64,000 nucleotides of DNA from Streptomyces sp. CBMA291 (GTDB lineage Bacteria > Actinomycetota > Actinomycetes > Streptomycetales > Streptomycetaceae). Under the pieces are notes generated by a model. The model saw nothing but the letters and a program-made list of their open reading frames with translations. It did no database searches and was not told where the DNA came from. Position 1 is the first letter of the stretch; each line of letters begins with the position of its first letter. The stretch covers positions 62,001-126,000 of the forward strand of contig NZ_MSJP01000098.1 of the NCBI RefSeq assembly GCF_014596525.1, given 5' to 3'. The position numbers and the translations under genes were made by a program. Shown here piece by piece: positions 16,170 through 24,534 of the stretch.

Positions 16170-17315
16170 TCAGCCCTTCAGGGGCAGCGCCGCCAGTTCC
16201 GCGATGGCCCAGGTCAGGGGGAGGAAGACGGCGGCGAGGGCGGCGGCCCGCAGGAGGGCGGCCCTGCGCAGGGCGGTGGGCGGGGTGCCGACGCGCAGGA
16301 GGGCCTCGGTGGTGGGCTCGCGGCTCTGCCGGGCCTCCAGGGCGGCGGTGAGGAGGGTGGCGGTGGTGCAGGCGAGGACGAGGGTGGCGCCGAGGCCGGT
16401 GAGGGGGCCGATCGCCCCGGACTCGGGGCCCGCCGCGTGGAGGGCGGCGCCCGCGTAGGCGCCGGAGAGCACCGCGCTGACCACGCCGAGGGGGCGGCCG
16501 ACGCGCCGGGCCTCCTCGGTGAGGATCCGGCCCGCGAGGAGCCGGACGGCGCCGGGCCGGACGGCCTGGAGGATCCGCCCGCAGCCGTGCACGAGGCCGG
16601 GCCCGGCGAGGGCGAGGCCGAGTGCGGTGAGGACCCAGCCCGCGAGGACGGCTCCCGGGCTGCTGTCGAGACGGCCGGGGAGGGGGAGTCCTTCGCCGCC
16701 GCCGCGTCCGGTGTACGTCTCGACGGCGAGTCCGGCGGCGATCAGGGCGGTGCCCCAGGGCAGCCCGGTGGGGACGGGCCGCTCGGCGCCTTCCGGGGCG
16801 GCGGGCGCGGTGCGGGGGCGCAGGGCGAGCCCGGCGGCGGTCGAGGCGGCGACCGGGGGGACGGCGAGGAGGGTGAGGGCGGCGGCGAGCGGGACGGGCC
16901 GGTCGGCGGCGAGGAGTCCGGCGGCGGCGCCGTCGAAGGGGAGTCCGGTGAGGTCGCCGCGCAGGTGCAGATAGACCAGGAGCGCGAGGGCGGAGCCGAG
17001 GGCGCAGGCGGCGGCGGTCGAGGCGGCGGCGATCGCGGTGAGGCGGGCGGGGCCGAGCCCGACGGCCGAGAGGCCGGTCCTGGGGCGGGTGCCGGGGTCG
17101 GTGCGGGCGACGGCGACGGCGAACTGCACGGTGGCGACGAGGGGCAGGACGCACCAGAGGAGCCGTAGGACGGAGGTGGGGGAGCCCGGGTGACCGAGGG
17201 CGTATCCCAGGGTGGCGAGCAGGAGGAAGCCCGTCCCTGCGGTCGCGGTGGCGACGAGGAGCCGCCGGGTCTGGACGAGGGGGCGGGAGCCGCGGGCTAG
17301 ACGGAGAGCGAGCAC
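16170..17315 (-). CDS. ABC transporter permease-like integral membrane protein
   Basis: 381 residues with about eight hydrophobic segments, for example LLVATATAGTGFLLLATLGY near residue 17 and LGATLVLACTTATLLTAALE near residue 320. Pairing with the ATPase gene upstream and the segment arrangement suggest an FtsX/MacB-like permease, but no FtsX signature is certain and the substrate is unknown. The GTG at 17315 is chosen because it overlaps the end of the ATPase gene by 19 bases; longer in-frame extensions are translations of the ATPase gene in another frame. The Ala/Leu/Arg-rich loops are poorly conserved in character. Confidence 0.65.
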   Translation of the reverse strand: MLALRLARGSRPLVQTRRLLVATATAGTGFLLLATLGYALGHPGSPTSVLRLLWCVLPLVATVQFAVAVARTDPGTRPRTGLSAVGLGPARLTAIAAASTAAACALGSALALLVYLHLRGDLTGLPFDGAAAGLLAADRPVPLAAALTLLAVPPVAASTAAGLALRPRTAPAAPEGAERPVPTGLPWGTALIAAGLAVETYTGRGGGEGLPLPGRLDSSPGAVLAGWVLTALGLALAGPGLVHGCGRILQAVRPGAVRLLAGRILTEEARRVGRPLGVVSAVLSGAYAGAALHAAGPESGAIGPLTGLGATLVLACTTATLLTAALEARQSREPTTEALLRVGTPPTALRRAALLRAAALAAVFLPLTWAIAELAALPLKG

Positions 17316-18025
17316 GCGGCGACGCCCTCCGCCCCGGACGCCGGGGGTACGGTGCCGGCCCGGCGCCCGTCGAGGAGGGCGAGGGAGCGGTCGGCGCAGG
17401 CGGCGACCTCGGCGTCGTGGGTGGCGAGGAGCACGGTGATGCCGTGGGAGCGGGCGGCGGCGGTCAGGGTCCGCAGGACCAGGGCGCCTTCGGCCCGGTG
17501 CAGGGCGGCGGTCGGTTCGTCGGCGAAGAGCACCGAGGGGGTGGTGATCAGGGCGCGGGCGACGGCGATCCGCTGGCACTGGGCGCGGGTGAGGGCGTGC
17601 GGGCGGGTGCGGGCGACGGCGCCGATGTCGAGGCGCTCCAGCCATTCGAGGGCGGCGGTCCTGGCGGCGCGGTGGGAGGTGCCCCGCAGGAGCAGCGGCA
17701 GGGCGGCGTTCTCCCAGCCGGTGAGTTCGGGGACGAGTCCGGGGGTGGGGTCGATCCAGCCGAAGCGTTCGCGGCGGAGCCGTTCGCGGTCGGCGGCGGG
17801 CAGGGTGTGGACGGGGATGCTGTTGAACCAGACTTCGCCGCGTTGGGCGAGGAGCTGGCCGGAGAGGCAGCGCAGGAGGGTGGTCTTGCCGCTGCCGCAC
17901 GGTCCGGTGACGGCGAGGATCTCGCCCTCGCGGACCCCGAGGGAGACGCCGCCGAGGGCGTCCGTGCCGCCCAGGGCGCAGTGCAGGGAACGCGCCCAGA
18001 GCACGTCGTTGTCCGGTGGGGCCAT
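17297..18025 (-). CDS. ABC transporter ATP-binding protein with degenerate signature
   Basis: 242 residues, LolD/MacB type. Walker A is GPCGSGKTT near residue 42; Walker B VLFADEP and the H-loop LATHD are intact. The ABC signature normally LSGGQ reads LTRAQ (in ALTRAQCQRIAVARAL), and the D-loop after Walker B reads TAALHRAEG instead of SALD. The protein may therefore hydrolyse ATP poorly or act with an asymmetric partner. The ATG at 18025 has GAGGTG about 6 bases upstream; a GTG at 18106 would add 27 residues. It is the first gene of a two-gene unit with the permease that overlaps its end. Confidence 0.75.
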   Translation of the reverse strand: MAPPDNDVLWARSLHCALGGTDALGGVSLGVREGEILAVTGPCGSGKTTLLRCLSGQLLAQRGEVWFNSIPVHTLPAADRERLRRERFGWIDPTPGLVPELTGWENAALPLLLRGTSHRAARTAALEWLERLDIGAVARTRPHALTRAQCQRIAVARALITTPSVLFADEPTAALHRAEGALVLRTLTAAARSHGITVLLATHDAEVAACADRSLALLDGRRAGTVPPASGAEGVAACSLSV

Positions 18026-18141
18026 CGCGTACACCTCGATGTCGGATCCGAATCTGTGCTCCCCCCGTCCGGGGAACGAAAGACGGGCCTGTCGGTCACT
18101 GGGCACCGTAAGGATTCAGATCGTTTTGTACGCACGGCACG

Positions 18142-18187
18142 CGGCCCGGGGCGCGGCCATCCACTCGGATGGCCGCGCCCCGGGCCG
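18142..18187 (-). terminator. Long hairpin after the aminotransferase gene
   Basis: A 21-bp perfect stem with tetraloop ACTC: the left arm at 18142-18162 ends GGCCATCC and the right arm at 18167-18187 begins GGATGGCC. It lies 43 bases past the stop of the aminotransferase gene on the minus strand and before the ABC ATPase gene. Confidence 0.8.
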
Positions 18188-18229
18188 GGGTCACGCCGTG
18201 AGGGCGGCGTGATGCTGGGGGGGAGACCC

Positions 18230-19591
18230 TTACAGCTTGGTCCACGCCTCGGTCAGCACCGTGCGCAGGATGCCCTCGATCTCGTCGAAGGTGCGCTGGT
18301 CGGAGATGAGCGGCGGGGCCAGCTGGATGACCGGGTCGCCGCGGTCGTCGGCACGGCAGTACAGGCCGTTGTCGAAGAGCGCCTTGGAGAGGAAGCCGTA
18401 GAGCACGCGCTCGGTCTCCTCGTCCGTGAAGGTCTCCTTGGTGACCTTGTCCTTGACGAGCTCGATGCCGTAGAAGAAGCCGTTGCCGCGGACGTCGCCG
18501 ACGATCGGCAGGTCGTGCAGCTTCTGGAGCGTCGAGAAGAAGGCGCCCTCGTTGTCCAGGACGTGCTGGTTGAGGCCTTCCTTGTCGAAGATGTCGAGGT
18601 TGGCGAGCGCGACCGCCGACGACACCGGGTGGCCACCGAAGGTGTAGCCGTGCAGGAAGGTGTTGTCACCCTTGTAGAACGGCTCCGCGATGCGGTCGGA
18701 GACGATGCAGGCGCCGATCGGGGAGTAGCCCGAGGTCATGCCCTTGGCGCAGGTGATCATGTCGGGCACGTAGCCGAACTTGTCACAGGCGAACATCGTG
18801 CCGAGGCGGCCGAAGGCGCAGATGACCTCGTCGGAGACGAGCAGCACGTCGTACTGGTCGCAGATCTCGCGGACGCGCTGGAAGTAGCCGGGCGGCGGCG
18901 GGAAGCAGCCACCGGCGTTCTGCACCGGCTCAAGGAAGACGGCGGCGACGGTCTCGGGGCCCTCGAAGAGGATCTGCTGCTCGATCTGGTCGGCGGCCCA
19001 GCGGCCGAAGGCCTCGGGGTCGTCGCCGTGGATCGGGGCGCGGTAGATGTTGGTGTTCGGCACCTTGTGCGCGCCGGGGACCAGCGGCTCGAAGGGGGCC
19101 TTCAGGGCCGGCAGGCCGGTGATGGACAGGGCGCCCTGCGGGGTGCCGTGGTAGGCGACCGCACGCGAGATGACCTTGTACTTGGTGTGCTTGCCCTGGA
19201 GCTTGAAGTACTGCTTGGCGAGCTTCCAGGCGGTCTCGACGGCCTCGCCGCCACCGGTGGTGAAGAAGACCTTGTTGAGGTCGCCGGGGGCGTAGTTCGC
19301 GAGGCGCTCGGCCAGTTCGACGGCCTTGGGGTGCGCGTACGACCACACGGGGAAGAACGCGAGTTCCTGCGCCTGCTTGTAGGCGACCTCGGCCAGTTCC
19401 TTGCGGCCGTGTCCGGCGTTGACCACGAAGAGGCCCGAGAGACCGTCGAGGTAGCGCTTGCCCTGGTCGTCGAAGATGTAGGTGCCTTCGCCACGCGTGA
19501 TGGTGGGGACGGGCGAGTTCTCGTACGACGACATGCGGGTGAAGTGCATCCACAGGTGGTCGTAGGCGGTCTTGGAGAGGTCCTGGGTCAC
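18230..19591 (-). CDS. Class III aminotransferase, putative polyamine/diamine type
   Basis: 453 residues. PLP-dependent fold-type I enzyme of the omega-amino-acid/diamine group. The lysine that binds PLP is K283 in TCAKGMTSGYSP; LVSDEVICAFGRLG precedes it, and FFTTGGGEAVETAWKLA binds phosphate. Such enzymes move the terminal amino group of putrescine, cadaverine or similar amines, giving an aldehyde for the dehydrogenase encoded across the divergent promoter. The substrate is inferred from this context. The GTG at 19591 starts 2 bases after the regulator's stop, so it is probably co-transcribed with the Lrp gene. A long hairpin follows. Confidence 0.82.
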   Translation of the reverse strand: MTQDLSKTAYDHLWMHFTRMSSYENSPVPTITRGEGTYIFDDQGKRYLDGLSGLFVVNAGHGRKELAEVAYKQAQELAFFPVWSYAHPKAVELAERLANYAPGDLNKVFFTTGGGEAVETAWKLAKQYFKLQGKHTKYKVISRAVAYHGTPQGALSITGLPALKAPFEPLVPGAHKVPNTNIYRAPIHGDDPEAFGRWAADQIEQQILFEGPETVAAVFLEPVQNAGGCFPPPPGYFQRVREICDQYDVLLVSDEVICAFGRLGTMFACDKFGYVPDMITCAKGMTSGYSPIGACIVSDRIAEPFYKGDNTFLHGYTFGGHPVSSAVALANLDIFDKEGLNQHVLDNEGAFFSTLQKLHDLPIVGDVRGNGFFYGIELVKDKVTKETFTDEETERVLYGFLSKALFDNGLYCRADDRGDPVIQLAPPLISDQRTFDEIEGILRTVLTEAWTKL

Positions 19592-19593
19592 GG

Positions 19594-20085
19594 TTATCGA
19601 GTTCCCCACATGTAGGTCTGCTTCTTGAGCTTGAGGTAGACGAAGCTCTCGGTGGAGCGCACGCCGGGAAGGGCGCGGATGCGTTTGTTGATCACATCCA
19701 GGAGGTGGTCGTCGTCCTCGCAGACGATCTCCACCATCAGGTCGAAGGAGCCCGCGGTCATCACCACGTACTCGCATTCGGCCATCCCGGTCAGTGCCTC
19801 CGCAACCGGATCCAGGTCACCCTCGACGTTGATGCCGACCATCGCCTGCCGTCGGAAACCCACGGTGAGCGGGTCGGTGACGGCGACGATCTGCATGACG
19901 CCCTGATCGAGAAGCTTCTGGACGCGCTGCCGTACGGCGGCTTCGGAGAGGCCCACGGCCTTGCCGATCGCCGCGTAGGGGCGGCGACCGTCCTCCTGGA
20001 GCTGTTCGATGATCGCCAGGGAGACGGCGTCGATCGTCGGGGACGAACCGGTTCCGGTTCTGGAGTCTGTGCTTCGACTGGCCAC
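19594..20085 (-). CDS. Lrp/AsnC-family transcriptional regulator
   Basis: 163 residues. The helix-turn-helix is at about residues 22-65 (LAIIEQLQEDGRRPYAAIGK, SEAAVRQRVQKLLDQGVMQI), and the RAM/AsnC effector-binding domain spans residues 75-155 (VMTAGSFDLMVEIVCEDDDH). It faces the aldehyde dehydrogenase gene across a 203-base regulatory region containing a candidate operator, and is followed within 2 bases by the aminotransferase gene. It is therefore the likely local regulator of the amine pathway, responding to an amino acid or polyamine. The start is a GTG at 20085 with a weak GAGG just upstream. Confidence 0.88.
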   Translation of the reverse strand: MASRSTDSRTGTGSSPTIDAVSLAIIEQLQEDGRRPYAAIGKAVGLSEAAVRQRVQKLLDQGVMQIVAVTDPLTVGFRRQAMVGINVEGDLDPVAEALTGMAECEYVVMTAGSFDLMVEIVCEDDDHLLDVINKRIRALPGVRSTESFVYLKLKKQTYMWGTR

Positions 20086-20130
20086 GCCTCACTCTGCACC
20101 GAGACTCGTCGGTATCGCAACCCCAGACCG

Positions 20131-20146
20131 ATGTAATTCGTTGCAT
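20131..20146. promoter_or_regulatory. Candidate Lrp/AsnC operator palindrome
   Basis: ATGTAATTCGTTGCAT is a 16-bp near-palindrome (ATGYAA-N4-TTRCAT, one asymmetric position) in an AT-rich patch between the divergent regulator and dehydrogenase genes. It overlaps a possible minus-strand -10 (TTACAT at 20136-20131, 17 bp from a TTGTTG) for the regulator gene. This fits autoregulation plus control of the divergent gene. Confidence 0.5.
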
Positions 20147-20193
20147 GAGGCCCCAACAAGCACTGAATCCGAAGTTATGGAGGGTCGGGCCTG

Positions 20194-20221
20194 TTGAAAG
20201 CATCAGCCTTATGACTAGGCT
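20194..20221 (+). promoter_or_regulatory. Promoter of the aldehyde dehydrogenase gene
   Basis: TTGAAA (20194-20199), 16 bp, TAGGCT (20216-20221): a good housekeeping-sigma promoter by Streptomyces standards. It predicts a leader of about 60 bases before the GTG at 20289. Confidence 0.6.
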
Positions 20222-20288
20222 GGGGTGTCTCGCCCACCGAGACGCGCACGGCGACGTGCGACGACAGAACGTGACAGGAGGGGTGGAA

Positions 20289-21725
20289 GTGACCACCGAG
20301 CTGCGCCGGCTGCGTAACTACATCGACGGGGAGTTCCGCGACGCGGCCGACGGCCGCACGATCGACGTCGTCAACCCGGCCACCGGCGAGGTGTACGCCA
20401 CCTCCCCGCTCTCCGGACAGGCCGACGTCGACGCCGCCATGGAAGCCGCCGCCGCCGCCTTCCCCGCCTGGCGCGACAGCACCCCCGCCGAGCGCCAGAA
20501 GGTACTCCTCAAGATCGCCGACGCCTTCGAGGAGCGCGCCGAGGAACTCATCGCCGCCGAGGTCGAGAACACCGGCAAGCCGGTCGCCCTCACCGCGAGC
20601 GAGGAGATCCCGCCGATGGTGGACCAGATCCGCTTCTTCGCGGGTGCCGCCCGGCTCCTCGAAGGCCGCTCCGCCGGCGAGTACATGGAGGGCATGACCT
20701 CCATCGTCCGCCGCGAGCCCGTCGGCGTCTGCGCCCAGGTCGCCCCCTGGAACTACCCGATGATGATGGCCGTGTGGAAGTTCGCCCCGGCCCTCGCCGC
20801 GGGCAACACCGTCGTCCTCAAGCCCTCCGACACGACCCCCGCGTCGACCGTCCTGATGGCCGAGATCATCGGCGGGATCGCCCCCAAGGGCGTCTTCAAC
20901 GTCGTCTGCGGCGACCGCACCACCGGCAAGGCGATGGTCGAGCACCCGACCCCGGCCATGGCGTCCATCACCGGCTCCGTCCGCGCGGGCATGCAGGTCG
21001 CCGAGTCGGCCGCCAAGGACGTCAAGCGCGTCCACCTGGAGCTGGGCGGCAAGGCCCCCGTCGTCGTCTTCGAGGACACCGACATCGACAAGGCCGTCGA
21101 GGACATCTCCGTCGCCGGCTTCTTCAACGCCGGCCAGGACTGCACCGCCGCCACCCGCGTCCTCGTCCACGAGTCCATCCACGACACCTTCGTCGCCGCC
21201 CTCGCCAAGGCCGCCGCCGAGACGAAGACCGGACAGCCGGACGACGAGGACGTGCTCTACGGCCCCCTCAACAACGCCAACCAGCTCAAGCAGGTCAGCG
21301 GCTTCATCGAGCGCCTCCCGGCGCACGCCAAGGTCGAGGCCGGCGGCCACCGCGTCGGCGACAAGGGCTACTTCTACGCCCCCACCGTCGTCTCCGGCCT
21401 CAAGCAGGACGACGAGATCGTCCAGAACGAGGTCTTCGGCCCGGTCATCACCGTCCAGCCCTTCACCGACGAGGCCCAGGCCCTGGAGTTCGCCAACGGC
21501 GTCGAGTACGCCCTCGCCTCCTCCGTCTGGACCAAGGACCACGCCCGCGCCATGCGCATGTCCAAGGCCCTCGACTTCGGCTGCGTGTGGATCAACACCC
21601 ACATCCCGCTGGTCGCCGAGATGCCCCACGGCGGCTTCAAGAAGTCCGGCTACGGCAAGGACCTCTCCGCCTACGGCTTCGAGGACTACACGCGCGTCAA
21701 GCACGTCATGACCTCCCTGGGCTGA
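20289..21725 (+). CDS. NAD(P)-dependent aldehyde dehydrogenase, gamma-aminobutyraldehyde type
   Basis: 478 residues. Visible residues: APWNYPMMMAVWK (cofactor), ELGGKAPVVVF with the catalytic Glu, and the nucleophile C285 in NAGQDCTAATR. The C-terminal HIPLVAEMPHGGFKKSGYGK is shared with gamma-aminobutyraldehyde dehydrogenases such as PatD/PuuC, which oxidise the aldehyde from putrescine to GABA. It lies opposite the Lrp regulator and aminotransferase and has a paralog at 32040. The GTG at 20289 has AGGAGG at 20276-20281; a GTG at 20283 is too close to that site. A strong hairpin follows. Confidence 0.87.
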   Translation: MTTELRRLRNYIDGEFRDAADGRTIDVVNPATGEVYATSPLSGQADVDAAMEAAAAAFPAWRDSTPAERQKVLLKIADAFEERAEELIAAEVENTGKPVALTASEEIPPMVDQIRFFAGAARLLEGRSAGEYMEGMTSIVRREPVGVCAQVAPWNYPMMMAVWKFAPALAAGNTVVLKPSDTTPASTVLMAEIIGGIAPKGVFNVVCGDRTTGKAMVEHPTPAMASITGSVRAGMQVAESAAKDVKRVHLELGGKAPVVVFEDTDIDKAVEDISVAGFFNAGQDCTAATRVLVHESIHDTFVAALAKAAAETKTGQPDDEDVLYGPLNNANQLKQVSGFIERLPAHAKVEAGGHRVGDKGYFYAPTVVSGLKQDDEIVQNEVFGPVITVQPFTDEAQALEFANGVEYALASSVWTKDHARAMRMSKALDFGCVWINTHIPLVAEMPHGGFKKSGYGKDLSAYGFEDYTRVKHVMTSLG

Positions 21726-21793
21726 CCCCTCACCGGCCCCTCCCCGGGGCCGCCCCCGGCCCTTCCCCGGGCCGACCCCCACCGGTCCTCCCG

Positions 21794-21836
21794 CCGAGGC
21801 CCCGGCCCCTTGATCGACAAGGTGTCGGGGCCTCGG
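21794..21836 (+). terminator. Terminator after the aldehyde dehydrogenase gene
   Basis: CCGAGGCCCCG (21794-21804) pairs perfectly with CGGGGCCTCGG (21826-21836); an inner CCTTG/CAAGG stem closes the loop. The next gene starts 59 bases downstream on the same strand, so it may have its own promoter. Confidence 0.75.
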
Positions 21837-21894
21837 TCCTTCGCTCGACGGACCGTCCATTGCCCGGCCCGCCGCCGACCGCGATGCTGCACGG

Positions 21895-23082
21895 GTGAGA
21901 GCGACCAGGAAGACCATGACCCGCCGAGCCCTGCTGCGCGGCCTCGGCGGCGCCGGAGCCGCCACCCTGCTCACGGCCGGGTGCGGAGTCCCCGCCGCCT
22001 ACGTCGAGGAGGCCGACCGCGCCGGACGCGACCTCTCCGCCCGCGACCGGACCCTCGCCTTCGCCAACTGGCCGCTCTACATCGACACCGACGACGAGGA
22101 CCCCAGGAAGCGCCCCACCCTCGACGCCTTCCGCAAGCGCACCGGCATCGACGTCCGGTACACCGAGGAGATCAACGACAACGACGAGTTCTTCGGGAAG
22201 ATCAGCCCCTCCCTGATGAACCGCCAGCAGACCGGCCGCGACCTCGTCGTCATCAGCGACTGGATGGCCGCCCGCTTCGTCCGCCTCGGCTGGGTCCAGG
22301 AGATGGACCGCGCCGCCCAGCCCAACGTCGCCGCCCACCTCGCCCCCCAGCTGCGCACCCCCGCCTTCGACCCCGGACGGCTGCACAGCGTCCCCTGGCA
22401 GTCCGGCATCACCGGCATCGCGTACAACCGCCGCAAGCTCGGCAGGGAACTGCGCTCCACCAAGGAACTCTGGGCCGACGACCTGCGAGGCAAGGTCACC
22501 CTGCTCTCCGGGCTCGACGAGTCCATGGCCCTGCTCCTCCAGGGCAACGGCGTCGACGTCACCCGCTGGACCGCCGACGACTTCCACACCCTCTGCGAGC
22601 AGATGGAAGGCCTCGTCCGCCGCAAGCACATCCGCCGCTTCACCGGCAACGACTACATCAAGGACCTCTCCACCGGAGACGTCCTCGCCTGCCAGGCCTA
22701 CTCCGGCGACGTCATCCAACTCCAGGCCGACAACCCGGACATCGAGTTCGTCGTCCCCGAGGAAGGCGCCGAACTCTGGGCCGAATCCCTCATGATCCCC
22801 AACCTCGCCCGGCACAAGACCAACGCCGAGAAGCTCGTCGACTACTACTACGAGCCCGAGGTCGCCGCCGAACTCGCCGCCTGGGTCAACTACGTCTGCC
22901 CGGTCCCCGCCGCCCAGGCGGTCCTCGCCGACTCCGGCGACGAGGACCTCGTCGCCCTCGCCGAGGACCCGCTGATCTTCCCCGACGCCGAGATGAGCGC
23001 CCGCCTCGCCATCTGCCGGGACATCCGCGCCGACGAACGCCAGGAGTTCACGAAGAAGTGGAACACCATCGTGGGGCTGTGA
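21895..23082 (+). CDS. PotD-like polyamine-binding lipoprotein (Tat-exported)
   Basis: 395 residues. The N-terminus carries a twin-arginine motif (MTRRALLRGL) and a lipobox LTAGC near residue 30, so it should be exported folded and lipid-anchored. The body matches spermidine/putrescine-binding proteins: FANWPLYIDTD, IDVRYTEEINDNDEFFGKI and NPDIEFVVPEEGAELWAESL. It lacks adjacent permease genes; the complete transporter with its own paralog is at 33.6-37.8 kb, which may be shared. The GTG at 21895 is preceded by GATGCT six bases upstream, a possible leaderless -10; an ATG at 21916 is an alternative start keeping the Tat motif. Confidence 0.85.
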   Translation: MRATRKTMTRRALLRGLGGAGAATLLTAGCGVPAAYVEEADRAGRDLSARDRTLAFANWPLYIDTDDEDPRKRPTLDAFRKRTGIDVRYTEEINDNDEFFGKISPSLMNRQQTGRDLVVISDWMAARFVRLGWVQEMDRAAQPNVAAHLAPQLRTPAFDPGRLHSVPWQSGITGIAYNRRKLGRELRSTKELWADDLRGKVTLLSGLDESMALLLQGNGVDVTRWTADDFHTLCEQMEGLVRRKHIRRFTGNDYIKDLSTGDVLACQAYSGDVIQLQADNPDIEFVVPEEGAELWAESLMIPNLARHKTNAEKLVDYYYEPEVAAELAAWVNYVCPVPAAQAVLADSGDEDLVALAEDPLIFPDAEMSARLAICRDIRADERQEFTKKWNTIVGL

Positions 23083-23091
23083 GCGGCGGGC

Positions 23092-23136
23092 CGTGAGGGC
23101 CCCCGGCACGATCCGAAAGAGACGACCGGGGCCTCA
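23092..23136. terminator. Imperfect hairpin between convergent genes
   Basis: TGAGGGCCCCCGG and CCGGGGCCTCA can pair with two bulged bases between the PotD-like gene and the opposing IclR-like gene; the arms include the end of the latter. It is a weak bidirectional terminator candidate. Confidence 0.4.
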
Positions 23137-23799
23137 CCCCACCCGCACCCCGTCGGCCGCCTCCCGCACCGCCGCCGTCACCCGGGCGAGCGGCACGCCC
23201 GTCGGGACGGTCACGCCCAGCGCCGCCACCGTCCCCGCGGGACCCCGGACCGGCGCCGCCACCGTCACCTCGCCCAGCCGGTACTCCTCCGCGCAGACCG
23301 CAAGCCCCGCCGCCCGGAACCGGGCCGACCGCGCCGCCAGAACCCCCGGCGCCACCACCGTGTGCCGGGTCAGCCGGGCCGGCGCCACCGGCGGACCGGA
23401 CCACAGGATCGCCCCGTACGCCGTCGCGTGCCCCGGCCACCGCTCCCCGCTCACCAGACACAGCGTCCCGCCGCCCGGCGGACCCGCCGCGACCGCCACG
23501 TCCGCGTGACCGCCCGTCCGCGCCCCCAGCACCCGCAGCGCGGGCAGCGCCGCGGTCAGCAGACCGCGCGGGCAGGGGGCCGCCGCGCCGAGCGCCCGCA
23601 GCCGCAACCCCAGCCGGTACGCCCCGTCCGCGCCCCGTTCGAGACCGCCCCAGGCCACCAACTCCCGCACCATCCGCAGCGCCGTCGGCGCCGGAAGCCC
23701 CGTACGGGCCGCGATGTCGGTGAGCCGCAGCGACGGCGGACCGCCCTCCTCGAAGGCGTCCAGGACCGAGAACAGCCGCCCCGCCACACTCTCCGCCAT
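23134..23799 (-). CDS. IclR-family transcriptional regulator
   Basis: 221 residues. The winged HTH occupies about residues 6-65 (SVAGRLFSVLDAFEEGGP, LRLTDIAARTGLPAPTALRM), and the effector domain is shortened but recognisable (LTRHTVVAPGVL, RFRAAGLAVCAEEYRLGEVT, VAAPVRGPAGTVAALGV). IclR members usually control catabolic genes and often repress a divergent neighbour; here a nitroreductase-like gene starts 75 bases away in the opposite direction. The ligand is unknown. The ATG at 23799 with GGGGAG upstream places the HTH near the N-terminus. Confidence 0.83.
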   Translation of the reverse strand: MAESVAGRLFSVLDAFEEGGPPSLRLTDIAARTGLPAPTALRMVRELVAWGGLERGADGAYRLGLRLRALGAAAPCPRGLLTAALPALRVLGARTGGHADVAVAAGPPGGGTLCLVSGERWPGHATAYGAILWSGPPVAPARLTRHTVVAPGVLAARSARFRAAGLAVCAEEYRLGEVTVAAPVRGPAGTVAALGVTVPTGVPLARVTAAVREAADGVRVG

Positions 23800-23873
23800 C
23801 TCCCCGCCCCCGTCTTCCACCCAGTGGAATCCCGTACTTCCCCGCCCCGCCGGGCCCGTACGAGGCTCAACAC

Positions 23874-24524
23874 ATGAACCTCGGTCTCGCTTCCGACACC
23901 CTGCTCTCCACCACCCGCGCCGTCCGCCACCGGCTCGACCTGACCCGGCCGGTGCCCCGCGCCCTCCTGGAGGAGTGCGTGGACCTCGCCGTCCAGGCAC
24001 CCACCGGCCGCAACCGGCAGCGCTGGCACTTCGTCATCGTCACCGACCCGGACCGCCGCGCCGTCCTCGCCGACCTCTGGCGCGCCGCCCTCACCGTCCC
24101 CGGCGCCCATCAGCCGCTGCCCGCCCGCGACGTGCGCAGGGCCGAGGTCGCGCCCGGCGTGATGGACCGCGTCTACTCCGGGGTCGGCCACCTCCACCGG
24201 CATCTGCACGAGGTCCCCGCGTACGTCATCCCCTGCGTCGAGGGTCGCACCGAAGGCGCCCCCGTCACCCATCAGGCCGGTACCTGGGGATCGATCCTGC
24301 CCGCCGCCTGGAGCTTCATGCTCGCCGCCCGGGAACGCGGCCTCGGCACGGTGTGGACGACCGGGAACCTGCCGATGGAACGGGAGTTCGCCCGCTTCCT
24401 CGGCATCCCCTACGGCGAGGTCATGCAGGCCGCGTTCATCCCCGTCGCCTACACCCTCGGCACCGACTTCCGGCCCGCCCGGCGCGTCCCGCGCGAGCAG
24501 GTGCTCCACTGGGACCGCTGGTGA
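23874..24524 (+). CDS. Nitroreductase-family FMN-dependent oxidoreductase
   Basis: 216 residues. The fold shows STTRAVRHRLDLTRPVP, APTGRNRQRWHFVIV (phosphate contacts), GSILPAAWSFMLAARERGLG and TLGTDFRPARRVP near the end. These enzymes use FMN and NAD(P)H to reduce nitro groups, quinones or other electron-poor compounds; the physiological substrate cannot be told. The divergent IclR gene suggests substrate-induced control. The ATG at 23874 lacks a Shine-Dalgarno site; CGAGGCT six bases before it could be a weak leaderless -10. Confidence 0.82.
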   Translation: MNLGLASDTLLSTTRAVRHRLDLTRPVPRALLEECVDLAVQAPTGRNRQRWHFVIVTDPDRRAVLADLWRAALTVPGAHQPLPARDVRRAEVAPGVMDRVYSGVGHLHRHLHEVPAYVIPCVEGRTEGAPVTHQAGTWGSILPAAWSFMLAARERGLGTVWTTGNLPMEREFARFLGIPYGEVMQAAFIPVAYTLGTDFRPARRVPREQVLHWDRW

Positions 24525-24534
24525 CGCCCGCCGC

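Noticed and set aside
16170..17900. 576-codon minus-strand frame as the full permease
   Set aside because: The first 195 codons are an out-of-frame reading of the overlapping ATPase gene; the GTG at 17315 marks the plausible start.
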